Positions 55,033-62,036 of a DNA stretch of 64,000 nt are shown here, piece by piece. The translations under genes were made by a program, and so were the position numbers. The notes under the pieces were generated by a model, which had not been told where the DNA came from, did no database searches, and was given only the letters and a program-made list of their open reading frames with translations. How positions within the stretch are numbered: position 1 is the first letter of the stretch; the number at the start of each line of letters is the position of its first letter. Origin of the DNA: Micromonospora sp. M71_S20 (GTDB taxonomy: Bacteria > Actinomycetota > Actinomycetes > Mycobacteriales > Micromonosporaceae); contig NZ_RCCV01000001.1 of assembly GCF_003664255.1 (NCBI RefSeq), forward strand, positions 3,100,001 through 3,164,000. The letters run 5' to 3'.

Positions 55033-55425
55033 CCCGCGATCGGGCTGCCACGCCCCGAACCGGATCGCATCCGCCGCGACGACCCGACCCTGACGGCGGT
55101 GCTGGAGTCGCGCCGCTCCGTGCGGGAGCACGACGACGACCGTCCGATCACCCTCGACCAGCTGCTGCCTGCGGCGCGGGACAGCGCGGGGGCGACTGGC
55201 AACTCGCAGGTGCTGGTCGTCGTCACCGCGAGGTCCGGTCGGCTGATGTGGAAGTACGAGGACTTCGACAGCTGGTTCCTGGTCCAAGGGCTCGTCGCCG
55301 CGGTCCGTCGGCCCGCTACCGCCGGGATCTCCTTCGACGAGGCCCTGCCTGACCCGATGGCGCCGGGCACCGGCCCGGAGCATCACGTCAGCGAGCTGGT
55401 CATCGACGTCGCCGGCGCGGACTGA
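55033..55425 (+). pseudogene. Degenerate SagB-type nitroreductase/dehydrogenase remnant
   Basis: In one frame, DDPTLTAVLESRRSVREHDD and RPITLDQL (start of SagB-type FMN dehydrogenase domains) are followed, after a deletion of what is normally a long middle section, by NSQVLVVVTARSGRLMWKYE, a late SagB-like strand. The rest (SWFLVQGLV... to the stop at 55425) no longer fits. SagB-type enzymes oxidise azoline rings in RiPP pathways. An ORF of 159 codons from 54946 covers it but lacks a ribosome binding site. Confidence 0.55.
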
Positions 55426-55452
55426 CGACGGCTCGCCCCCTGCACGGAGACG

Positions 55453-55490
55453 ACGGTGGGGAGGGACGGATCACCGTCCCTCCCCACCGT
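55453..55490. terminator. Strong hairpin terminator
   Basis: 17-base perfect stem (ACGGTGGGGAGGGACGG and complement) with an ATCA loop, between the SagB relic and the convergent membrane-anchored protein gene. Confidence 0.85.
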
Positions 55491-55502
55491 CGACCGTGCC
55501 GC

Positions 55503-56369
55503 TCAGGACAGGAACTTGTCCAGGGCGGCCTCGATGCTGCCGGAGTCCGGCGCCGCGTGCGACTTCATGGTGGTCTTGTTGTACGAGATGAAGCTCGGGC
55601 AGCGCGCCGCCGGGGCGCTGATGGTGCCGCCGTCGCCGATCTTCTCGCCGGTCTTCGCGGCGTAGAAGGTCAGGGTGTAGCGCGACGAGATGTAGTCGAT
55701 GGTGACCTGCTTGCCGGCGCTGTCCTTGTACTGGCACTTCTTCGGCGCGCCCTCGCTGCCTTCCACGAACTTGAGGCAGCCGACCACGGACACCGTCTGG
55801 AAGTCGGCGCTCTTGGCGTAGTACGGCTTGTTCGAGGCGACCGACTTCGACGACCAGAAGTTCGGCCGGTCAGGGTTGTTCGAGAACGTGTACGCCTTGG
55901 CGCCGGACGGGCCGTTGTACGCGGCCGCGTTCAGGATCTGGCCGCCGTCGCAGACGTTGGACAGGTCGCTGGAGTAGCGGGCGGTGACCGCGTTGTTGCT
56001 CGGCTCCTGCGTCTCCTGCTGCCCGGGGGTGGGGGAGGCGTCCGTGCCCGGCGTGCTGCTGGCACCGGCGTCGGGGCTGGGACCGCCGGTCGCGACGATG
56101 GTGGGCTCGTCGTCGTCACCGTTGACGAGGATGAGGCCGATGCCGGCGCCGCAGATGGCGAGCACGAGGACCACCGCGCCGGCGACCAGCCCGATGATCA
56201 GGCCCTTGTTCGACTTCTTCGGCGGCGGGAAGGGAGCGCCGAACTGCGGCGCCTGCGCTGGCTGCCCGTATCCCGGGTACCCGCCCTGCTGCGGAGCCGG
56301 CGGCCCGCTCCAGGGGGTGACGTTCGGGTCAGGCTGCTGCCCTCCGTACGGAGGGTAACTGTCGCTCAT
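55503..56369 (-). CDS. Pro/Gly-rich single-pass membrane protein with extracellular domain
   Basis: 288 residues. N-terminal ~50 residues are Pro/Gly/Gln-rich (YPPYGGQQPDPN... PGYGQPAQAP), then KKSNKGLIIGLVAGAVVLVLAICGAGIGLILV forms one membrane helix (about 56-80). A Ser/Thr/Pro linker leads to an extracellular domain of about 160 residues with four cysteines and no recognised motif. Actinobacterial membrane proteins of this design are common and mostly uncharacterised. ATG 56369. Confidence 0.65.
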   Translation of the reverse strand: MSDSYPPYGGQQPDPNVTPWSGPPAPQQGGYPGYGQPAQAPQFGAPFPPPKKSNKGLIIGLVAGAVVLVLAICGAGIGLILVNGDDDEPTIVATGGPSPDAGASSTPGTDASPTPGQQETQEPSNNAVTARYSSDLSNVCDGGQILNAAAYNGPSGAKAYTFSNNPDRPNFWSSKSVASNKPYYAKSADFQTVSVVGCLKFVEGSEGAPKKCQYKDSAGKQVTIDYISSRYTLTFYAAKTGEKIGDGGTISAPAARCPSFISYNKTTMKSHAAPDSGSIEAALDKFLS

Positions 56370-56799
56370 GTGAAGCCCTTATCGCTGTCGACGTGTGCCC
56401 AGGCACGGGATCAGGGATCAGGGTAGTGAGCGCCGCAAACCGCGACGATGGGCGGCTGAACCCGGGGGAAGGCACAGTACGGCAACGACGGCGTCACGCG
56501 TGACTCTGCGTACGAGTTACGGGTCAGTACGTGGCGAGATGCCCGAACCTCCGGGGGCCGTGGACGGCGCGGATCCGGGCCGCCGGAAGGGAATTCCGTT
56601 GTGTGGCCCCGGGCGCGGGCCGACGGGGGTCGCCGGGTCCAGCAGTGTGACTAATATCACTGCCTTGTAAGCCGAGATGTAGCCGACATTCGGCTAGGAA
56701 GGCCGCAGATGTCGGCCCGTCGGGGTCGTCCCGGCACCAGTCGGCCCGGGCGCCTGCTTGGGGCGCCCGGGCCGACCGCGCCGGTGGGCGTGGCCGGTG
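56370..56799. other. Intergenic region with two inverted repeats
   Basis: About 430 bases between the membrane-anchored gene (start 56369, minus strand) and the SGNH-CBM2 stop (56800). It holds the promoter of the first gene, a dyad TAGCCGA-CAT-TCGGCTA (56680-56696) beside an AT-rich GTGACTAATATCAC, and the hairpin described separately. No ORF was supported. Confidence 0.5.
56740..56776 (-). terminator. Hairpin after the SGNH-CBM2 gene
   Basis: Perfect 15-base stem (GTCGGCCCGGGCGCC and complement) with a 7-base loop, 24 bases beyond the stop of the minus-strand SGNH-CBM2 gene. Confidence 0.8.
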
Positions 56800-57912
56800 T
56801 CAGGTGGCCGTGCAGGTCACCGTCCCCGCCGCGGCGCCCCCGGTGGTGCTGCCGAGGAGGCCGAAGGTGGCCTGCGCGGTGGGGGCGAGTGCGCCGTTCC
56901 AGTCCACGTGCCGGGCGGTGACCTCGGCTCCGTCCTGCGTCAACCGGGTGTTCCAGGACTGGCTGACCCGCTGGCCGTCGGCGAACGCGAAGCGGACCGT
57001 CCATCCGGAGATCGGCGCGGCGCCGGAGTTGCGTACCGTCACCTCGCCCTGGAAGCCGCCCTGCCACTGGCTGACCACGCGGTAGCTCGCCGCACAGCCG
57101 GCGGTCGGGCCGGTGGGCGTCGGCGTGGGGCTGACGGTGGGACTCGCGGTGGGCGTCGGCGTCGGGCTGCCGGTGGGCGTCGGGGTGACGCCGCCCAGCG
57201 CCGCGGCCAGGGCCGGGTACCAGCGGTCGGCCATCTTCTGGTCGCCGGCCGCGTTCGGGTGTACGCCGTCGTAGGTGTCGGTGGCCGTGCTGAACCCGGT
57301 CCACTGGTCGACCACCACCACCGGCGAGGCGGGGGTGGTGGTCGCCGCCGCCCAGCCGTCGATCGCGTCGTTGAGGGCCGTCACCCGCTGGCTGCACTCC
57401 GGGCACGTGGGCGGCGCCATGGGAATGATCTTCGCGACGAGGACCCTCATCGCCGGGTTGCTGGCCCGCATCTGGTCCACCAGCCTGCCGTACGCGGCGA
57501 GGATCGTGGCGGGCGGGATGTTGCTCCACACGTCGTTGGTGCCGAAGTGCATCAGGACGATGTCGGGCCGGGTGGCGGCGAGCCAGCCCGGCAGCAAATT
57601 CTGGTTGGCCACGGTGGTCACCAGGTAGCCGCCGTGTCCCTCGTTGTCGCCGTCGTGGGGCTGGCCGCAGCCCTGCGGGCCGAGCGTCCCGACGAAGTCG
57701 ACGTCGGTGTGGCCGGTGGACTGGAGACGGTTCCAGAGCACGGAGCGCCAGCAGCCGGGGGAGCCGGTGATCGAGTCGCCCAGCGGCATCACCCGCACCG
57801 GCGCGGCGGCCGCCGGCCGGGCGGGAGCGGGGGAGGCGAGCCCGGCGGCGAGGGCGAGGGGGATCGCCGCCAGCGCGGCGAGCAGGGCGTGGAGCAGGGG
57901 CCTTCGGAGCAT
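56800..57912 (-). CDS. Secreted SGNH hydrolase with CBM2
   Basis: 370 residues. Signal peptide about 1-30, then an SGNH esterase domain: MPLGDSITG (catalytic Ser), HGGYLVTTVANQN, MHFGTNDVW (block III) and DGVHPNAAGDQKM (block V, Asp and His). A Pro/Thr linker (TPTPTGSPTPTPTASP) joins a family 2 carbohydrate-binding module (CAASYRVVSQWQGGFQGEVTV ... NGALAPTAQATFGLLGS). Likely a carbohydrate (acetyl-xylan) esterase acting on plant polysaccharide. AGGAG lies 9 bases before the ATG. Confidence 0.9.
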   Translation of the reverse strand: MLRRPLLHALLAALAAIPLALAAGLASPAPARPAAAAPVRVMPLGDSITGSPGCWRSVLWNRLQSTGHTDVDFVGTLGPQGCGQPHDGDNEGHGGYLVTTVANQNLLPGWLAATRPDIVLMHFGTNDVWSNIPPATILAAYGRLVDQMRASNPAMRVLVAKIIPMAPPTCPECSQRVTALNDAIDGWAAATTTPASPVVVVDQWTGFSTATDTYDGVHPNAAGDQKMADRWYPALAAALGGVTPTPTGSPTPTPTASPTVSPTPTPTGPTAGCAASYRVVSQWQGGFQGEVTVRNSGAAPISGWTVRFAFADGQRVSQSWNTRLTQDGAEVTARHVDWNGALAPTAQATFGLLGSTTGGAAAGTVTCTAT

Positions 57913-58059
57913 GGTGGAGGAACTCCTGTCACAGGTCGAGGTGCGGTGTGTGACGGCCCGGTACTCCCCCGACAGTCAACCAGCAAAGTCGACGTATCTC
58001 AATGGAATCCCGTTTCACGCAAGGCATTCACGACCACTTTCTCTCAACATCGTCCTCAT

Positions 58060-58086
58060 ATCGTGAACATCAACAAAATTCACGAT
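58060..58086. promoter_or_regulatory. Inverted repeat ATCGTGAA/TTCACGAT, candidate operator
   Basis: Perfect 8-base arms with an 11-base AT-rich spacer (CATCAACAAAA), in the 269-base divergent region between the SGNH-CBM2 and subtilase genes. A further ATTCACGA lies at 58026. Position and symmetry suggest a regulator acting on one or both genes. Confidence 0.5.
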
Positions 58087-58181
58087 CATGAATGTGACGG
58101 CTAAGGTTTGCTCATCGTCCAGACCGCCTGTCGGGTGCGCCACGAGCCACCCGGGGGCCACCACAGTAGGAGGACCGGGAG

Positions 58182-59417
58182 ATGACACTCCCTCGCACTC
58201 ATCGGCGAACCCTCGCCGCTGCGGCCAGCGTGTTCGCCAGCGCCGCCATGGTCACCACCATGATCGGCGCGCCGGCGGCGGCCTCGGCCACCGGCGAGAT
58301 CCTCAGCGCCGGTGGCGCGACCGCCGTGGCCGACAGCTACATCGTGGTACTCAAGGACACCAGCGTCGGCGGTCGCGCCGGCACCCGGCAGGGCGAGGTG
58401 AAGAGCACGGCGGGCTCCCTCGCCGCCCGCTTCGGCGGCAGCGTCGGCCACGTCTACGGTGACGCGCTCAACGGCTTCGAGGTGAAGCTGTCCGAGCGGG
58501 CCGCCAAGCGCCTCGCGGCGCACCCCGCCGTCGACTACGTCGAGCAGAACCACACCGTGTCGATGACGGCCACCCAGAACAACCCGCCGTGGGGCCTGGA
58601 CCGCATCGACCAGCGGAACCTCCCGCTGAGCCGCACCTACACCTACAACAGCACCGGCTCCGGCGTGACGGCGTACATCATCGACACCGGCATCCGGACC
58701 ACCCACGTGGACTTCGCCGGTCAGGCCGTCGACGGCTACGACGCGATCGACAACGCGCTGCCGGCCGCCGACTGCAACGGCCATGGCACCCACGTCGCGG
58801 GCACCGTCGGCGGCAACACCTACGGCGTGGCGAAGGACGTCCGGCTGGTGGCCGTCCGCGTGCTGAACTGCCAGGGCAGCGGCACCTGGGCGCAGGTCAT
58901 CGCCGGCATCAACTGGGTGACCTCGAACCACCAGGCGGGCCAGCCGGCGGTGGCGAACATGAGCCTGGGCGGCTCCACCAACGCCTCCCTGAACACCGCG
59001 GTGGCGAACTCGATCGCCGACGGCATCACCTACGCGGTGGCCTCCGGCAACTCGAACGCCAACGCCTGCAACTTCTCGCCGGCCTCCGTGCCGACGGCGC
59101 TGACCGTCAACGCGTCGCAGAGCAACGACGCCCGGGCGTCGTTCTCCAACTGGGGCACCTGCACCGACCTGTTCGCGCCCGGCGTGGGCGTGCTGTCGGC
59201 CTGGTCCACCAGCGACACCGCCACCTCGTCCATCAGCGGCACGTCGATGGCCTCGCCGCACGTCGCGGGGGCGGCCGCCCGGGTGCTCAGCGTCAACCCG
59301 AGCTGGACGCCCGCCCAGGTCCACTCGTACATCGTCAGCCAGGCCACGCCCAACGTGATCACCAGCCCCGGCACCGGCTCGCCGAACCGGCTGCTCTACC
59401 TGGCCCCCACCTTCTGA
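58182..59417 (+). CDS. Secreted subtilisin-like serine protease (S8)
   Basis: 411 residues. Signal peptide about 1-35; inhibitor I9 propeptide about 50-128 (YIVVLKDTS... HPAVDYVEQNHTV). Catalytic domain with Asp in YIIDTGIR, His in CNGHGTHVAGTVGG and Ser in ISGTSMASPHVAGAAA, all present, the proteinase K-like arrangement. GTAGGAGG precedes the ATG. Degrades proteins outside the cell; self-processing of the propeptide is expected. Confidence 0.95.
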   Translation: MTLPRTHRRTLAAAASVFASAAMVTTMIGAPAAASATGEILSAGGATAVADSYIVVLKDTSVGGRAGTRQGEVKSTAGSLAARFGGSVGHVYGDALNGFEVKLSERAAKRLAAHPAVDYVEQNHTVSMTATQNNPPWGLDRIDQRNLPLSRTYTYNSTGSGVTAYIIDTGIRTTHVDFAGQAVDGYDAIDNALPAADCNGHGTHVAGTVGGNTYGVAKDVRLVAVRVLNCQGSGTWAQVIAGINWVTSNHQAGQPAVANMSLGGSTNASLNTAVANSIADGITYAVASGNSNANACNFSPASVPTALTVNASQSNDARASFSNWGTCTDLFAPGVGVLSAWSTSDTATSSISGTSMASPHVAGAAARVLSVNPSWTPAQVHSYIVSQATPNVITSPGTGSPNRLLYLAPTF

Positions 59418-59433
59418 TCGGACAGTCGGCACA

Positions 59434-59465
59434 CCGGCCCCGGGGCGTGGACGCCCCGGGGCCGG
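59434..59465 (+). terminator. Hairpin after the subtilase gene
   Basis: Perfect 15-base stem (CCGGCCCCGGGGCGT and complement) with a 2-base loop, 17 bases after the subtilase stop. Confidence 0.85.
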
Positions 59466-59497
59466 CGCGCGTGCGGAGAGGTCGACGGGCGTCCATG

Positions 59498-59527
59498 TTG
59501 CGAGGGAGCCCGGGGCGCGCCTAAGCT
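59498..59527 (+). promoter_or_regulatory. Candidate promoter of the cellulase gene
   Basis: TTGCGA (59498-59503) and TAAGCT (59522-59527) with an 18-base spacer, directly followed by the CebR-like box, which would overlap the transcription start. Confidence 0.5.
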
Positions 59528-59535
59528 GCCGTCAG

Positions 59536-59549
59536 TGGGAGCGCTCCCG
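59536..59549. promoter_or_regulatory. CebR-like operator
   Basis: TGGGAGCGCTCCCG matches 13 of 14 positions of the palindromic CebR box TGGGAGCGCTCCCA known from streptomycete cellulase genes. CebR is a LacI-type repressor released by cello-oligosaccharides. It lies 157 bases before the cellulase ATG, just after the candidate -10. Confidence 0.8.
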
Positions 59550-59705
59550 GGCCCGTGGGCAGGGATCTGTCGCGAGCCTCCCGGCCGGACGATCCGCCTG
59601 CGGGCCGCCGGCGTACGAACTGCCGTACCCGTCCGGGCGGACGTGGCGTCCCGCCGCCCTGCGCTGCCGGCACCCCCACCACCGATCGGAAGCGAAGGCA
59701 CCCGA

Positions 59706-61163
59706 ATGAAGCTCCTACCGCGCCTGTCCCGGCGCACCCTGGTCATGGCCGGCGCGGTCGGCGCGCTGACCGTCGCGGCGTCGGCCGCCGTCCCGGCCGC
59801 CGACGCCCAGGCCGCCACCGGCTGCGCCGTCACCTACACCACCAGCAGCTGGTCCGGTGGCTTCACCGCCAACATCACGATCAAGAACCTGGGCGACGCG
59901 GTCGACGGGTGGACGCTCGGCTTCGCCTTCCCCGACCCCGGCCAGCAGATCGGCCAGGGCTGGTCGGCGACCTGGAGCCAGGCCGGCACCGCCGTCACCG
60001 CGCGCAGTGTGAGCTGGAACGGCGCGCTGGCGACCGGCGCGTCGACAAGCATCGGGTTCAACGGCACGTGGAGCGCCGCAAACCCCGCGCCGGCGGCGTT
60101 CACCCTCAACGGCACCGCCTGCACCGGCGCGACCACGCCGACCACCCCGCCGGTCCCCACCACGCCGCCGCCCACGACCCCGCCACCGACGACCCCGCCG
60201 CCCACGACCCCGCCGCCGGGCGGTCAGACCCCGGTCGCGATCAACGGCCAGCTACGGGTGTGCGGGGTCAACCTGTGCAACCAGTACGGCCGGCCGATCC
60301 AGCTGCGGGGCATGAGCACCCACGGCATCCAGTGGTTCGCCCGCTGCTACAACGACGCCTCGCTCGACGCGCTGGCCGACGACTGGCGGGCCGACCTGCT
60401 GCGGATCGCCATGTACGTCCAGGAGGACGGCTACGAGACCGACCCGGCCGGCTTCACCAACCGGGTCAACGCCCTGGTCGACGAGGCCGAGCAGCGGGGC
60501 ATGTACGCGCTGATCGACTTCCACACCCTGACGCCGGGCGACCCGATGCACAACCTCGACCGGGCCAAGACCTTCTTCGCCGCCGTCTCCGCCCGCAACG
60601 CCACCAAGAAGAACGTCATCTACGAGATCGCCAACGAGCCCAACGGCGTCAGCTGGGCGACCATCAAGAGCTACGCCGAGCAGGTCATCCCGGTGATCCG
60701 CGCCAACGACCCGGACGCGGTGGTCGTGGTCGGCACCCGCGGCTGGTCCTCGCTGGGCGTCTCCGACGGCTCCAACGCCAACGAGATCATCAACAACCCG
60801 GTGAACGCCACCAACGTCATGTACACGTTCCACTTCTACGCCGCGTCCCACCGGGACAACTACCGGGCCGAGGTGGAGCGGGCCGCAGCCCGGCTGCCGC
60901 TGTTCGTCACCGAGTTCGGCACGGTGGACTACACCGGTGACGGTGGGGTCGACGTCGCCAGCAGCAACGCCTGGCTCGACCTGCTGGACCGGCTCAAGAT
61001 CAGCTATGCGAACTGGACCTACTCGGACAAGGCCGAGGGCAGCGCCGCGCTGCGGCCGGGCACCTGTGCCGGGAGCACCTACACCGGCCCGGGCGTGCTC
61101 ACCGAGTCGGGCGCCCTGATGCGCGAGCGCATCCGTACGCCGGACAACTTCCCCACCGCCTGA
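59706..61163 (+). CDS. Secreted CBM2-GH5 endoglucanase
   Basis: 485 residues. Signal peptide about 1-38 with an SRRTLVMAG twin-arginine-like motif; CBM2 about 39-140 (CAVTYTTSSWSGGFTANITI ... WNGALATGAS); a Pro/Thr linker TTPPVPTTPPPTTPPP; then GH5 from about 180: GMSTHGIQWF, YALIDFH, IYEIANEPNG (acid/base Glu in NEP) and LFVTEFGTVDYTG (nucleophile Glu). Hydrolyses cellulose or other beta-1,4-glucan. ATG 59706 with GAAGG about 9 bases upstream. Controlled by the CebR-like box. Confidence 0.93.
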   Translation: MKLLPRLSRRTLVMAGAVGALTVAASAAVPAADAQAATGCAVTYTTSSWSGGFTANITIKNLGDAVDGWTLGFAFPDPGQQIGQGWSATWSQAGTAVTARSVSWNGALATGASTSIGFNGTWSAANPAPAAFTLNGTACTGATTPTTPPVPTTPPPTTPPPTTPPPTTPPPGGQTPVAINGQLRVCGVNLCNQYGRPIQLRGMSTHGIQWFARCYNDASLDALADDWRADLLRIAMYVQEDGYETDPAGFTNRVNALVDEAEQRGMYALIDFHTLTPGDPMHNLDRAKTFFAAVSARNATKKNVIYEIANEPNGVSWATIKSYAEQVIPVIRANDPDAVVVVGTRGWSSLGVSDGSNANEIINNPVNATNVMYTFHFYAASHRDNYRAEVERAAARLPLFVTEFGTVDYTGDGGVDVASSNAWLDLLDRLKISYANWTYSDKAEGSAALRPGTCAGSTYTGPGVLTESGALMRERIRTPDNFPTA

Positions 61164-61175
61164 TCCCGTTCCCGC

Positions 61176-61207
61176 GCGAGGCCCCGCCGCACCCGGCGGG
61201 GCCTCGC
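61176..61207 (+). terminator. Hairpin after the cellulase gene
   Basis: 13-base perfect stem (GCGAGGCCCCGCC and complement) with a 6-base loop, beginning 13 bases after the stop. Confidence 0.8.
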
Positions 61208-61259
61208 CATGCCCGTCATGAACGGGGCGCCGGCCGGCGGAGGATCCACCCGCGTGACC

Positions 61260-61349
61260 CTGTCGAGCTGATGTCGTAGACGATTCACGCCGCCCGGCAC
61301 CTCGGTCGTCCGGAAACCGCCTGATGTCACGGACGACTCAGCTCGACAG
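61260..61349. repeat. 90-bp inverted-repeat element with internal direct repeats
   Basis: Ends are a perfect 12-base inverted repeat (CTGTCGAGCTGA at 61260, TCAGCTCGACAG at 61338). Inside are two 19-base direct repeats with 15 matches (TGATGTC-N4-GACGA-N-TCA at 61269 and 61322). There is no ORF. Size and design fit a small dispersed repeat or non-autonomous mobile element. Confidence 0.65.
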
Positions 61350-61475
61350 CGTCGCGCGACCCTTCCGCCGCGGACCGGCTCGGCGGCCACCACCCGCAGC
61401 GCGGAGCGCGGAACCACCCGTCACCGGGCCGGCGGTCGCGTGACCACCGCAGGCGACCGGTCGCACCGCGCCCCC
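61350..61475. other. Intergenic stretch after the repeat element
   Basis: GC-rich DNA between the 90-bp element and the stop of the minus-strand acyltransferase. No ORF or hairpin was supported. Confidence 0.4.
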
Positions 61476-62036
61476 TCAGGCGGGTACGGCGTGGTCCGAC
61501 TCGAACCGCTCCCGGGTCAGGAACGCCAGCTGGGCCCGCTTGTCGGGCATGTCGATCTCGTCGGCGAAGGTGAACCCCTCCCGCCGCAGCCGGTCGAGCG
61601 CGCGCTCGTTGCGGACGTCGGGCTCGACGACGATCCGCAGCCGGGTGGGATCGGCGAACAGGTAGCGGGCGAGGGCGGGGCCGATGGCCGTGGTGAGGCC
61701 CTTCGGCGGGCGCCTCCCGGGAGCGAGCAGCAGGTGCATCCCGACGTCGCCGGGCCGCACGGTGTAGCGCTCACCGACCGGGTCCGCCTCCGGCCGGTAG
61801 GTCTGGAACAGGCCGATCGGCGCGTCGTCGAGCAGGATCAGGTACGCGTGGTGGGTGTCGAGGCTGTCGACGAACTCGTAGATCTCCCGCACCTCGTCGA
61901 CCGAGTGCGAACCCATGCCCCAGAACGCCGCCCGGGGCTCGGTCACCCAACCGTGCACCAGCTCCGCGTGGGCCTTCGGGTCCAGCGCGACGAGCGACAG
62001 CTTGCCGAAGCCGGGGATGTTCTCCTGATATGTCAC
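61476..62036 (-). CDS. Siderophore-type GNAT acyltransferase (DesC/IucB-like)
   Basis: 186 residues. IPGFGKLSLVALDPKAHAELVHGWVTEPRAAFWGM and DTHHAYLILLDDAPIGLFQTYRPE, later VVEPDVRNERALDRLRREGFTFADEIDMPDKRAQLAFLTRE, match the acyltransferases of hydroxamate siderophore pathways (acylation of N-hydroxy-diamines, DesC/RhbD/IucB/MbtK group). GTG 62036 overlaps the stop of the upstream acylase gene (GTGA), so the two are coupled. Other siderophore genes are not seen in the window and may lie beyond the right edge. Confidence 0.75.
   Translation of the reverse strand: MTYQENIPGFGKLSLVALDPKAHAELVHGWVTEPRAAFWGMGSHSVDEVREIYEFVDSLDTHHAYLILLDDAPIGLFQTYRPEADPVGERYTVRPGDVGMHLLLAPGRRPPKGLTTAIGPALARYLFADPTRLRIVVEPDVRNERALDRLRREGFTFADEIDMPDKRAQLAFLTRERFESDHAVPA

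Noticed and set aside
57105..57190. GTGGGCGTCGG-type tandem repeats
   Set aside because: Coding repeats of the Thr/Pro linker in the SGNH-CBM2 gene.
60130..60225. Short repeats that could suggest a CRISPR or satellite
   Set aside because: They encode the Pro/Thr linker between CBM2 and GH5; repeats are codon-level, without spacers.
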